From Clavibacter phaseoli (GTDB taxonomy: Bacteria; Actinomycetota; Actinomycetes; Actinomycetales; Microbacteriaceae), in contig NZ_CP040786.1 in the NCBI RefSeq assembly GCF_021922925.1, positions 1,984,001 to 2,048,000 on the forward strand: a stretch of 64,000 bases of DNA, written 5' to 3'. The first letter of the stretch is position 1. Each line of letters opens with the position of its first letter. Below the pieces are notes generated by a model. That model was not told the origin of the DNA. It ran no database searches and worked only from the letters and a program-made list of their open reading frames with translations. This document shows positions 52,874-61,534 of this stretch, piece after piece. Both the position numbers and the translations under genes were made by a program.

Positions 52874-53862
52874 GCGGTGATCCTCACTCGGGGGTCGAGC
52901 ACGGTGTACAGCACGTCGACGACCACGTTCCCGACGACCACGAAGGCCGCGGCGAGGAGCGTGACGCCCATGATGACGGGCTGGTCGTTCTTGGCGATGG
53001 AGTCGGCGGCGAGCTTGCCGACGCCGTTGAGGCCGAAGATGCTCTCGGCGATCAGGGCGCCGCCGAGCAGGCCGGCGAAGTCCATGCCGAACAGGGTGAC
53101 GACGGGCGTGAGCGACGGCCGGAGCGCGTGGCGCCGGATCACGAGCGCCGCGGACAGGCCCTTGGCCCGCGCGGTGCGCAGGTAGTCCTCCTCGAGCGTG
53201 TCGAGGACGTTGGCCCGCACGATGCGCGCGTACACCGAGGCGTACCCGAGCGCGACCACGATCCACGGCATGAGGTACGAGTCGAACCACATGACCGGGT
53301 CGTCGGCGAACGCCACGGACTGCGGGAACGGCAGGATCTGCAGCTGCACGACGAGCACGTACTGCAGGAGCAGCGCGGCGAAGGTCGTCGGCACGCTGAT
53401 CCCGGTGAGCGCCGCCGTCATCGCGGCCCGGTCCCATCCGGTGCCCTGCTTGATCGCGCTGACGAGGCCGCCGGCCACGCCGAAGACGACCCAGAGGACC
53501 GCCGCGCCGACCGCGACCGTGATGCTCACGGGCAGGCGGGACAGCATCAGGTCGAGCACGGGCTGCTGCGTCTGGAAGCTGAAGCCGAGGCACGGCGCGG
53601 CGCACTGGATCGCCGTGGGGCCGTCGCCGTAGGTGCGGCCCGTGAAGATCCCCGCGATGAAGTCGCCGTACTGCGCCCAGAACGGCCGGTCGAGGCCGAG
53701 GAGCTGGCGGATGGAGTCGATCTTGTCCGGCGTGCAGGTCTTGCCGCAGATGGTGACGGCGGGATCCGGCTGGAGCAGGAAGAAGATCATGTAGGTGAAC
53801 AGGCTGATGAGCGCGAGCACGATCAGCGCCGCCCCGGCCCGGCGGAGGAGGTAGCCGATCAT
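52870..53862 (-). CDS. Oligopeptide ABC transporter permease 1 (DppB type)
   Basis: A 330-residue permease with six helices and an external loop after the first helix. The EAA-type cytoplasmic loop is LEEDYLRTARAKGLSAALV, followed by RHALRPSLTPVVTLFG. The N-terminal RRAGAALIVLALISLFTYM is standard for DppB. The loop at about 35-90 contains four cysteines (ICGKTC, QCAAPC), unusual for the family and possibly two external disulphides. Its ATG overlaps the stop of the second permease gene (53859-53862). Confidence 0.92.
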   Translation of the reverse strand: MIGYLLRRAGAALIVLALISLFTYMIFFLLQPDPAVTICGKTCTPDKIDSIRQLLGLDRPFWAQYGDFIAGIFTGRTYGDGPTAIQCAAPCLGFSFQTQQPVLDLMLSRLPVSITVAVGAAVLWVVFGVAGGLVSAIKQGTGWDRAAMTAALTGISVPTTFAALLLQYVLVVQLQILPFPQSVAFADDPVMWFDSYLMPWIVVALGYASVYARIVRANVLDTLEEDYLRTARAKGLSAALVIRRHALRPSLTPVVTLFGMDFAGLLGGALIAESIFGLNGVGKLAADSIAKNDQPVIMGVTLLAAAFVVVGNVVVDVLYTVLDPRVRITA

Positions 53863-54821
53863 GCCGCCTCCCCCTGCTCGAGCGCGGTGCGGAGGTGGTC
53901 GCCGAACACCGTGAACGACAGCACCGTGAGGAAGAGGAACGAGCCCGGCACGATGAAGTACGCGGGGTCGACCGTGTACCAGGCGACCGAGTCGGCGATC
54001 ATCTGACCCCACGAGGGCGTCGGCGGCAGCACGCCCACCCCGAGGAACGACAGGCTCGCCTCGGTGCCGATGTACCCCGGCACCGAGAGCGTGGCCAGCA
54101 CGATGATGGTGCCGCGCAGGTTCGGCAGCACCTCCCGGAAGATCACGCGCATCGACGAGGCGCCGGATGCGCGCGCGGCCTCCACGAAGTCGCGCGTGCG
54201 GATCGTCATGGTCTGGCCGCGCACGATGCGCGCCGTGTACGGCCAGCCGAAGACGCTGAGCACCAGGACGAGCAGCGCCGGGCGGTTGCCCGCGGGCAGC
54301 GCCGAGAGGATCGCGATCATGAAGATCAGCGCCGGGAAGGCCATGAGGAAGTCCATGACGCGCGACACGATCTGGTCGACGATCCCGCCGAAGTAGCCGG
54401 CGACCATGCCCGCGACCATGCCGACGGCCGTGGTGACGACCGTCGCGGAGACCGCGATGAGCAGGGACACCCGGGCGCCGTACGCGATGCGGGCGAAGAT
54501 GTCGCGCCCGTTCTGCGGCTCGACGCCGAACCAGTGCGAGGCGCTGACGCCGCCGAACGGGCCGATGGGCAGGCCGCCGAGGACGGGGTCCACGGCCGTC
54601 GCGTCGAACGTCGTCGGACCCCAGCCGGTGATCCCGCTCAGGAGCGGCGCGAACACCGCCAGGACCAGGACCAGCACCACGAACGCGGTGCTGGCGATCA
54701 CGGACGGCTTCGACCGGAGGGCCGCGACCACGCGCTTGGCCGGCGTCACGGCGGGCGGCCGTCCCGTCGGGTAGGCGGAGGTCGCGTCGGGCGCCGACGC
54801 GCCCTGGAGGGTGGCGGTCAC
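53859..54821 (-). CDS. Oligopeptide ABC transporter permease 2 (DppC type)
   Basis: A 320-residue permease with a cytoplasmic N-tail and six helices. HWFGVEPQNGRDIFARIAYG, typical of DppC, is followed by the EAA-type loop TRDFVEAARASGASSMRVI and FREVLPNLRGTI. The start is a GTG at 54819-54821, three bases after the stop of the substrate-binding protein gene. It pairs with the DppB-type permease. Confidence 0.92.
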   Translation of the reverse strand: MTATLQGASAPDATSAYPTGRPPAVTPAKRVVAALRSKPSVIASTAFVVLVLVLAVFAPLLSGITGWGPTTFDATAVDPVLGGLPIGPFGGVSASHWFGVEPQNGRDIFARIAYGARVSLLIAVSATVVTTAVGMVAGMVAGYFGGIVDQIVSRVMDFLMAFPALIFMIAILSALPAGNRPALLVLVLSVFGWPYTARIVRGQTMTIRTRDFVEAARASGASSMRVIFREVLPNLRGTIIVLATLSVPGYIGTEASLSFLGVGVLPPTPSWGQMIADSVAWYTVDPAYFIVPGSFLFLTVLSFTVFGDHLRTALEQGEAA

Positions 54822-54824
54822 CGC

Positions 54825-56507
54825 CTACTTCCCCGTGTGGAGGCCGACGGTGGCGAAGTCCACGCCGCCCGCGAAGTACGGGTCCGCGTAGGCGTTGCGC
54901 ACGTTGGCGCCCAGCACGAGGAGCGCGCTGCCGAAGTAGAGCGGGACGGTCGGCGCGAGCTCCTGGATCTGCTCGTCGAGGTCGCCCCACGCCGCGTTCG
55001 CCGCGTCGAGGTCGGTCATGGACGAGATCTCGTCGATCTTCGCGTTCACGGCCGGATCGTTGAGCTGCGCGACGTTGTTGTTGCCCTTGGCGCTGATCTG
55101 CCGGCCGTCGAAGAGCGTCGGGAGGACCGTGCTGGCCGAGCGCCAGTCCGGGCACCAGCCCGTGACGGCGGCGTCGTGCTGCTGCGAGGTCGTGCCGATG
55201 GTCTCGTAGTAGGTCGCCGTGTCGATGATGTTGAACTCCACCGTGATGCCGACCTTCGCGAGCGACTGCTGGAGCGACTCGCCGATCTTCTGCTGGGTGG
55301 GGAGGTTGCGCTGGTCGAGCGTGATGGTGAAGCCGTCCTCCACGCCCGCCTCCTTGAGGAGCGCCTTCGCCTTCTCGACGTCGCCCGCGCTGTCCGTGCT
55401 GGGGTACAGGTCGAAGTCCTTGTGGCCGGGCACGGTGGGCGTGAGCATCGTCGAGGCGGGGACGGCGAGAGACGGCCCGCCGATGACGTCGATGACCGAC
55501 TTCTTGTCCACGGCGTAGGCGATGGCCTGGCGGACGCGGGGGTCGTCGAGGTGGGGCTTGGTCGTGTTCAGCGCGAGGTAGGTCGTGCAGCCGCCGTCGC
55601 CGGTCACGGTCCGCGATTTGATCTCCGGGGTCTGGATGCGGGAGACGGAGGCCGCCGTGATCCCGCCGGCGATGGCGTTCTTGTCGTCGCCCTGGCCCGC
55701 GATCATGCGCTCGTCGATGGTCGCCTGGTCGAGGCCGACGTCGAACTGCCAGACGTCGGGCTTCGCCGTGCGCACGTCGTCGGTGGCCTGGTCCCACTCG
55801 GTGTTGCGCTCGAGGGTGAGGGAGGAGCCGGGCGTGCGCGCCGTCACCTTGTAGGGCCCGGACGCGATCGGCTGCTGGTCGATGCTCGTCGCCGTGACCT
55901 TCGCGGGATCGGCGGGGAACGGCGTGAAGGTGCTCTGCGCGGCGACGCTCGCGAACTCCGGCACGGAGCGGTTGAGGTGGAAGACGATGGTCTTCTCGTC
56001 GGGGGTCTCGATGGAGGGCAGGTCGCCGGAGATGTAGGGGCCCTGGTAGGAGTCGCCGCCCGCGAGGTACATGCGGGAGTACGGGGAGCCGATGGCCAGC
56101 GACGGCTCGAAGGCGCGCTCGACGCCGAACTTCACGGACTCGCTCGTGATCGGCGAGCCGTCCTCGAACTTGAGGCCGTCCTTGAGCGTGAAGGTCCAGA
56201 CGGTGGCGTCCGCGTTCGGGGTCCCCGTGTCGGTGGCGAGGTCGGGGGCGATCGTGGCGCCGTCCTTCCCGGAGACCGTCGTCAGCGTGCGGTAGATGAG
56301 CCGGTAGAGGTTCTGGACGCCGGTGTCGTAGCCCATCTCCGGATCCAGGTGCGAGAAGTCGGCGCTGGCGAGCACCTGGATCGTGCCGCCCGTGTCGGCG
56401 GGGCCGGTGACGCCGCCTGCCGCGGCGCCGCCTCCGGCGCCGGCGCAGGACGTGAGGGCGAGGCTGGCGGCGACGGCCAGCCCTACTGCGGTGATTCGTC
56501 GGTTCAT
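54825..56507 (-). CDS. Oligopeptide ABC transporter substrate-binding lipoprotein (SBP family 5)
   Basis: A 560-residue lipoprotein. The lipobox LALTSC puts the lipidated Cys at residue 21. Family 5 features include SHLDPEMGYDTGVQNLYRLI, FTLKDGLKFEDGSPITSESV and DDPRVRQAIAYAVDKKSVID. It binds peptides outside the membrane and hands them to the permease pair. Context suggests peptides rich in proline/hydroxyproline, possibly still arabinosylated, because the nearby arabinofuranosidase has no signal peptide. The start is at 56505-56507; a 12-residue upstream extension is not needed for the signal. Confidence 0.92.
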   Translation of the reverse strand: MNRRITAVGLAVAASLALTSCAGAGGGAAAGGVTGPADTGGTIQVLASADFSHLDPEMGYDTGVQNLYRLIYRTLTTVSGKDGATIAPDLATDTGTPNADATVWTFTLKDGLKFEDGSPITSESVKFGVERAFEPSLAIGSPYSRMYLAGGDSYQGPYISGDLPSIETPDEKTIVFHLNRSVPEFASVAAQSTFTPFPADPAKVTATSIDQQPIASGPYKVTARTPGSSLTLERNTEWDQATDDVRTAKPDVWQFDVGLDQATIDERMIAGQGDDKNAIAGGITAASVSRIQTPEIKSRTVTGDGGCTTYLALNTTKPHLDDPRVRQAIAYAVDKKSVIDVIGGPSLAVPASTMLTPTVPGHKDFDLYPSTDSAGDVEKAKALLKEAGVEDGFTITLDQRNLPTQQKIGESLQQSLAKVGITVEFNIIDTATYYETIGTTSQQHDAAVTGWCPDWRSASTVLPTLFDGRQISAKGNNNVAQLNDPAVNAKIDEISSMTDLDAANAAWGDLDEQIQELAPTVPLYFGSALLVLGANVRNAYADPYFAGGVDFATVGLHTGK

Positions 56508-56612
56508 CGGACTCTCGTTTCGTGGATGGCGGCCGTGGCGCACCGGGTGGGGAGTGACGGACGGGGTCGTGCGATGGGAGGGGATGGGGGGGAGCGGAGG
56601 TGCGTGCGACCG

Positions 56613-56635
56613 CCCCGGATCGGGTCGATCCGGGG
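56613..56635. terminator. Hairpin between GH127 and the transporter genes
   Basis: Arms CCCCGGATC (56613-56621) and GATCCGGGG (56627-56635), 5-base loop, 23 bases past the GH127 stop on the minus strand. It may stop part of the transcript or stabilise ends. The space 56508-56612 probably holds a promoter for the transporter unit, but no clear box was found. Confidence 0.6.
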
Positions 56636-56658
56636 AGCCGCGCGCGCGGGCCGAGGCG

Positions 56659-58665
56659 TCAGCCGGTGTCGGCGGCGCGGATCCAGACCCGCATGGCGGC
56701 GGGCGACCGGTTGCCCCAGAGGGCGTACGGCACGAGCACGGCGTCGACGGGATCGGCCGACGCGGCGGGGGCGACGGCGCCGGGGACGACCTCGGGGTAG
56801 AGCTCGTCGGGTGCGGGGACCGCGCGGCGGAGGCGCACGGCGAGCGCGACGCCCGACGCGGGATCGGCGGCGTCCGACGCCGGACCCCACGGCGCGGCGA
56901 GCGGGAGCGGGACGGTCCGCGCCGACGCGAGGTCGCGCGGGTCGAGGAGCAGGTCGTCGACGGGGGCGCCGGCGTCCTCCTGCTCGACGGCGAACACGAT
57001 CGGGCCGCGCGCCACCGCGAGGCTGCCGCGCGTGGCGTCGAGGTGCGGGTGGGATCCGAGGGCCCGCACGGGCATGTCCAGCTCGACCACGAGCGCGTCG
57101 CCGGCGACCCAGGCGCGCGTGGCGCGGATCCACCGGTCGTCGGCCTCCGCGTCGACCTCGGCGGTGGACCCGTCGGCGCCCGACACCACGGCGCTCGCCG
57201 ACCGGCACCAGCCGGGCCGGCGCAGCACGATGCCCGTCTCCGCGCCGGATGCGCGCAGCACCTCGACGCGCACGGCGCCGTCCCACGGGTACGCGGTCGT
57301 CACGCGGACGTCGATCGCGTCGGTGCGGATCACGCACGCGGCCGGGTGCGCGATGACGAGGTCGTCGCCGTCCCGCACCGCGACGTGGTCCTGCAGCTCG
57401 CTCATCCAGCGGACGATGTTCGGCGGGCAGCACGGGCAGGTGAACCACGGGCGCCGCATCAGCTCGCCCTCGGTCTCGGCGCCGGACTGCGCGTGGTGGT
57501 CGGGGCGGCGCTGGAGCGGGTTGTCGTAGAAGAAGCCCGTGCCGTCGGCGGAGAGTCCCACCGCGTAGGCGTTCAGCAGCACGGTCTCGTGGGTGTCGAG
57601 GAACCGGGGCTCGCCCGTCGCGAGGAACAGGCGCCACGCCCACTGCATGACGGCGATGGCCGCGCAGGTCTCGCTGTAGGAGCGCTCGCTCGGCAGCTCG
57701 TAGGCGTCGCCGATCGCCTCGTCCGAGTGGCGGCTGCCGAGCCCGCCGGTGACGTAGAGGCGGGTGCGCACGGCGTCGTCGAAGAGGCGGATCGAGGCCG
57801 CGAGCAGCTCGGCGTCGCCCGTCTCCGTCGCCACGTCCGTCGCGCCAGCGGCGAGGTAGGCCATGCGGACGGCGTGCCCCGTGACGGCCGGCATCTCGCG
57901 GAAGGGGTGCGCGTCCTGGAAGTACTCGGCGGGGAAGACCCGCGTCGCCACCGTGCCGTGCCCGCGACGGTCGACGAACGCGGAGGCGAGGTCGAGGTAG
58001 GAGCGCTCCCCCGTCTCGCGATGCAGCTCGACGAGCGCCATCTCGACCTCGGGGTGGCCGCAGACCTCGGCGCGCCCACCCGGGCCGAACTCCCGCACCG
58101 CGGCGTCGGCGAAGCGGCGGGCCACGGCGAGGAGCCGGCCGTCGCCGCCCTGTCGGGAGTCGGCGACGGCGGCCTGGATCAGGTGCCCTAGGTTGTAGAG
58201 CTCGTGGCCCCAGGCGAGGTCGGACCAGGGCGCGCGCTCGGATCCGGGCCGCTGCACGTAGGAGCCGATGTAGCCGTCCTCCGCCTGCACGCGCTCGAGC
58301 ACGTCGGTCGCCTCCTCGAGGAAGGCGCGCATCTCCGGGCTGGCGTCGCCTCGGCCGACCTCGTAGGCCACGCCCTCGAGGGTCTTGTAGACGTCGGTGT
58401 CGAGGAACGGGTAGCGCGGGACGAGCCGCTCGCCCGGTCCGTCGACGGCCGCGCGGAGGTCGTCGAGGTTGCCGGCCCGGGCCATGGACGCGATCGCGTG
58501 GGGGATCGTGCGGACGCGGTTGCGCTCCTGCCATGCCCCGAGCAGGCCGCCCTCCAGGGTGACGGCGTCGGTGCCCAGCGGTCGTCGGGATCCGGTGCTG
58601 GGGAGGACGGCAGCGCGGCTCGCGGCCGCGCGGATAGCATCCGCATCTGCTCCTGTGACTGCCAT
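56659..58665 (-). CDS. GH127 beta-L-arabinofuranosidase (HypBA1-like)
   Basis: A 668-residue GH127 enzyme. Family features are GYIGSYVQ, HELYNLGHLIQAA, VTGGLGSRHSDEAIGDAYEL, YSETCAAIA (Glu and Cys metal ligands) and CPCCPPNIVRW (about 411-421), which gives the catalytic and metal-binding cysteines. Characterised GH127 enzymes (HypBA1 of Bifidobacterium) cut beta-L-arabinofuranosyl units, including those on hydroxyproline in plant extensins and solanaceous lectins. There is no signal peptide, so it acts in the cytoplasm, which requires import of the sugar-peptide. The start at 58663-58665 has GAGGGAG before it. A 12-base word shared with the hydroxyproline operon sits 37 bases upstream. Confidence 0.92.
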   Translation of the reverse strand: MAVTGADADAIRAAASRAAVLPSTGSRRPLGTDAVTLEGGLLGAWQERNRVRTIPHAIASMARAGNLDDLRAAVDGPGERLVPRYPFLDTDVYKTLEGVAYEVGRGDASPEMRAFLEEATDVLERVQAEDGYIGSYVQRPGSERAPWSDLAWGHELYNLGHLIQAAVADSRQGGDGRLLAVARRFADAAVREFGPGGRAEVCGHPEVEMALVELHRETGERSYLDLASAFVDRRGHGTVATRVFPAEYFQDAHPFREMPAVTGHAVRMAYLAAGATDVATETGDAELLAASIRLFDDAVRTRLYVTGGLGSRHSDEAIGDAYELPSERSYSETCAAIAVMQWAWRLFLATGEPRFLDTHETVLLNAYAVGLSADGTGFFYDNPLQRRPDHHAQSGAETEGELMRRPWFTCPCCPPNIVRWMSELQDHVAVRDGDDLVIAHPAACVIRTDAIDVRVTTAYPWDGAVRVEVLRASGAETGIVLRRPGWCRSASAVVSGADGSTAEVDAEADDRWIRATRAWVAGDALVVELDMPVRALGSHPHLDATRGSLAVARGPIVFAVEQEDAGAPVDDLLLDPRDLASARTVPLPLAAPWGPASDAADPASGVALAVRLRRAVPAPDELYPEVVPGAVAPAASADPVDAVLVPYALWGNRSPAAMRVWIRAADTG

Positions 58666-58702
58666 GGCGCTCCCTCGTCCGGCCTCGGGCAGCCGGTGGT
58701 AG

Positions 58703-58714
58703 GTGACATATTAC
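58703..58714 (+). promoter_or_regulatory. GTGACATATTAC word upstream of GH127
   Basis: Exact 12-base match (in inverted orientation) to the palindrome at 47577-47588 upstream of the hydroxyproline operon. It lies 37 bases before the GH127 start, in an AT-rich island of an otherwise GC-rich region. Likely the binding site of the GntR regulator at 47629-48342; inference. Confidence 0.6.
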
Positions 58715-58885
58715 AAATACGCCATACGGTGTTGGCAATCCCGATGAAGCGTCTGCGGCCTCCCGTTACACGCTGTTTACATGGGGACCCGCTCGCGCCC
58801 CCGCCGACGGGCCGGCCCGCTACCACGGCCCGGCCGCTCCCCACAGCCCGCGTGGAGCGCACGGCCGGACCAGTACGATCGTGGG

Positions 58886-58996
58886 CAACGGCGACAGCTC
58901 TTCGGGTGAGCTGTCCCGCCAGCGCCGGGCCGGTCTTCGGGTAAAAGTCGGCCGTGTGCGCGGCTCGGTCCCGCAGCCCTCGAGGCTCGGGACCGG
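58886..58996 (+). other. Candidate structured RNA element (three hairpins)
   Basis: After a possible -10 TACGAT come hairpin 1 (GACAGCTC/GAGCTGTC, 58893-58915), hairpin 2 (58928-58934 with 58947-58953, two G-U pairs) and hairpin 3 (58967-58994). The loops of hairpins 1 and 2 share TCTTCGGGT. It may be a small RNA on the plus strand or simply a processing/termination region for recQ on the minus strand; no known RNA family was recognised. Confidence 0.3.
58967..58994. terminator. Hairpin downstream of recQ
   Basis: Arms GGTCCCG-C-AGCC (58967-58978) and GGCT-CGGGACC (58984-58994), loop CTCGA with one bulged C. It lies 38 bases past the recQ stop on the minus strand and may terminate it. Confidence 0.6.
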
Positions 58997-59032
58997 GTCC
59001 CCTCCCCGCCGCCGCGGCGGCGCGCCCGCGTC

Positions 59033-60919
59033 CTACTCGGCCGCGGCGGATCCGGCGGCGACGACCGCGAGCAGCCCCTCGCCGTAGGTGTCGAGCTTCT
59101 TCTGGCCGACCCCCGTGATGCCCGCGAGCTGGCCGAGGTCCTGCGGGCGCACCGTCGCGACCTCGCGCAGCGTGACGTCGGCGAACACGACGTACGCGGG
59201 GACGCCCTGCTCCTTGGCCTGCTCCGAGCGCCACGTGCGGAGCGCCTCGAAGAGCCCCTGCGCCTCCTCGGGGAGGTCGACCACCTGGCCGCCCTTCGCC
59301 CGGGTGGTGCGGGTGCCGCGGCCGCGCACGAGGCGCTCGGGCTCCTGCCGCATGGGCACCTGCCGGGATCCGGTGAGCACGTCGCCGCTGCCCGGGGTGA
59401 TGACGAGGGTGCCGTAGCCGTCGTCGCTCACGCCGAGCAGGCCCTGCGCGAGGAGCTGGCGGACGACGCCGCGCCACTGCACGTCGGTGAGCTCGCCGCC
59501 GATGCCGAAGGTGGCGAGCTGGTCGTGCCCCTGCTGGCGGACGCGGTCGGTCTCGTTGCCGAGCAGGATGTCGATGAGGTGCGCGGCGCCGAAGCGCTGG
59601 TTCCGCTCGCGCTGCAGCCGGACGATCGTGGACAGCAGCTTCTGCGACGGGACCGTGGCGTCCCACGTCTCGACGGGCTCGAGGCACGTGTCGCAGTTGC
59701 CGCACGGACCCGTCTCCTCGCCGAAGTAGCGCAGGAGCTGCACGCGCCGGCAGCCGACCGTCTCGCACAGCGCGAGCATCGCGTCCAGGTGCTGCGAGAG
59801 CCGGCGGCGGTGCTGCGCGTCGCCCTCGGACTGGTCGATCATGCGGCGCTGCTGGACCACGTCCTGCAGGCCGTAGGCGAGCCAGGCCGTGGAGGGCAGG
59901 CCGTCGCGGCCCGCGCGCCCCGTCTCCTGGTAGTAGCCCTCGATGGACTTCGGCAGGTCGATGTGCGCGACGAAGCGCACGTCGGGCTTGTCGATGCCCA
60001 TGCCGAACGCGATGGTGGCGCACATGACGATGCCGTCCTCGCGGAGGAAGCGCGCCTGGTTGCGCTGCCGGACGGCCGCGTCGAGGCCCGCGTGGTACGG
60101 GAGCGCGGTGATGCCCTGCTTGTTCAGCGCCTCCGCCGTCTGCTCGACGGTCTTCCGCGACAGGCAGTAGACGATGCCGGCGTCGCCCGCGTGCTCGTTC
60201 CGGATGAGGTCGACCAGCTGCTTGCGCGGCTCCGCCTTGGGCACGATGCGGTAGCGGATGTTCGGGCGGTCGAACGAGGAGACGAAGTGGCGCGCGTCCT
60301 GCAGGCCCAGGCGCGCGGTGATGTCGGCGTGCGTGGCCTCGTTGGCCGTGGCGGTGAGCGCGATGCGCGGCACCTCCGGCCAGCGCTCCTGCAGCATCGA
60401 CAGCGCGAGGTAGTCCTTGCGGAAGTCGTGGCCCCACTGGGAGACGCAGTGCGCCTCGTCGATGGCGAAGAGGGCGATGCGCGCCTCGTCGAGGAGGCGC
60501 CCCATCCGGTCGAGGATGAGGCGCTCGGGCGCGAGGTAGAGCAGGTCGAGGTCGCCGTCGAGCAGGGCCCGCTCGACCTCGCGGCTGGTCTCGAGGTCCT
60601 GCGTGGAGTTGAGGAACGCGGCCCGGACGCCGACGGCGCGCAGCGCGTCGACCTGGTCCTGCATGAGCGCGATGAGCGGCGAGATGACGACGCCCGTGCC
60701 CTCGCGCACGAGGCTCGGGATCTGGTAGCAGAGCGACTTGCCGCCGCCCGTGGGCATGAGGACCAGCGCGTCGCCGCCGCCGATGACGTGCTCGACGATC
60801 TCCTGCTGGTCGCCGCGGAAGGCGTCGTACCCGAACACCGTGCCGAGGCGCTCGAGGGCGGGGGCCAGGGCGCCGTCGGAGGGCGCCGTGCCGGCGGGAA
60901 CGGGAGGGGTGGAGGTCAT
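59033..60919 (-). CDS. recQ: ATP-dependent DNA helicase RecQ
   Basis: A 628-residue RecQ helicase. Helicase motifs in order: [13 protein letters not shown] (I), [12 protein letters not shown] (Ia), [15 protein letters not shown] (II), ALTATA (III), and [11 protein letters not shown] with [10 protein letters not shown] (V, VI). The RecQ-Ct zinc site has GPCGNCDTC after an earlier Cys, and a single HRDC domain ends the protein ([20 protein letters not shown]). It acts in recombination and replication-fork repair. The start ATG (60917-60919) is chosen at the first Met near the fold. The thioredoxin gene upstream is separated by a hairpin. Confidence 0.95.
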   Translation of the reverse strand: MTSTPPVPAGTAPSDGALAPALERLGTVFGYDAFRGDQQEIVEHVIGGGDALVLMPTGGGKSLCYQIPSLVREGTGVVISPLIALMQDQVDALRAVGVRAAFLNSTQDLETSREVERALLDGDLDLLYLAPERLILDRMGRLLDEARIALFAIDEAHCVSQWGHDFRKDYLALSMLQERWPEVPRIALTATANEATHADITARLGLQDARHFVSSFDRPNIRYRIVPKAEPRKQLVDLIRNEHAGDAGIVYCLSRKTVEQTAEALNKQGITALPYHAGLDAAVRQRNQARFLREDGIVMCATIAFGMGIDKPDVRFVAHIDLPKSIEGYYQETGRAGRDGLPSTAWLAYGLQDVVQQRRMIDQSEGDAQHRRRLSQHLDAMLALCETVGCRRVQLLRYFGEETGPCGNCDTCLEPVETWDATVPSQKLLSTIVRLQRERNQRFGAAHLIDILLGNETDRVRQQGHDQLATFGIGGELTDVQWRGVVRQLLAQGLLGVSDDGYGTLVITPGSGDVLTGSRQVPMRQEPERLVRGRGTRTTRAKGGQVVDLPEEAQGLFEALRTWRSEQAKEQGVPAYVVFADVTLREVATVRPQDLGQLAGITGVGQKKLDTYGEGLLAVVAAGSAAAE

Positions 60920-60980
60920 CGGGGCAATCGTATCCGGGGGCCGGTCGGCCGGCGGCGGGGAGGAGGGCGGTGGGGACGCG

Positions 60981-61011
60981 GACGGCCCCTTCCGGATGGG
61001 GAGGGGCCGTC
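60981..61011. terminator. Terminator hairpin after trxA
   Basis: Arms GACGGCCCCT (60981-60990) and AGGGGCCGTC (61002-61011) with an 11-base loop, 36 bases past the thioredoxin stop on the minus strand. Confidence 0.7.
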
Positions 61012-61047
61012 GGCGCGGATCAGGCGCGGATGCGGATCGGGCGCTGC

Positions 61048-61449
61048 TCAGATCGCGGTGGGGTCGGCGCTCGCGCCGGGGGTGGCCTGCGCGGCCTCGG
61101 CGGCGGCCTGCTCCTTGAGGGCGGCCACGTCGACGGCGCGCACCTCCTCGATGAGCGACTCGAGCGCCGGGGCGGGCAGCGCGCCCGCCTGGCTGAAGAT
61201 GAGCGTCTGGTCCTTGAAGATCATGAGCGTCGGGATGGCGGAGATGTTCGCCTGCTGCGCGAGGAACTGCTGTGCCTCGGTGTCGACCTTGCCGTGGACG
61301 ATGTCGGCGTGCTTCTCGCTCGACTTGTCGAAGACGGGCGCGAACTGCTTGCAGGGGCCGCACCAGTCGGCCCAGAAGTCGACGACGACGATGCCGTTGG
61401 AGTCGACGATGCTCTCGAAGTTCTCGGCGGTCAGCTCGGTGGTGGCCAT
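61048..61449 (-). CDS. trxA: Thioredoxin
   Basis: A 133-residue thioredoxin with the active site [12 protein letters not shown] (Cys 30 and Cys 33), the cis-Pro in AIPTLMIF, and a C-terminal Ala-rich extension of about 25 residues beyond the usual 105. It reduces protein disulphides in the cytoplasm. The ATG has AGAGGA upstream. Whether it is the main housekeeping thioredoxin cannot be told from here. Confidence 0.93.
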   Translation of the reverse strand: MATTELTAENFESIVDSNGIVVVDFWADWCGPCKQFAPVFDKSSEKHADIVHGKVDTEAQQFLAQQANISAIPTLMIFKDQTLIFSQAGALPAPALESLIEEVRAVDVAALKEQAAAEAAQATPGASADPTAI

Positions 61450-61534
61450 GGTGCGTCCTCTTCTCGTGCTCGGTTCGTGCGGTCAGGGGGTCCAACCGGG
61501 CATGCCGCCCGCGCATTCCACGTGCGTCCCGCGG

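Larger units (their letters stand above)
58666..59032. other. Intergenic region between GH127 and recQ
   Basis: 367 bases without a credible gene. It holds, from left to right: the GTGACATATTAC word; a GTTAC/GTTTAC pair (58765-58780); a GC-rich stretch; a possible -10 TACGAT (58874-58879); and three successive hairpins (58893-58994). Confidence 0.6.

Noticed and set aside
58739..58944. Possible small plus-strand coding frame beginning MKRLRPPV
   Set aside because: No ribosome site, no family pattern, and it runs through the hairpin region.
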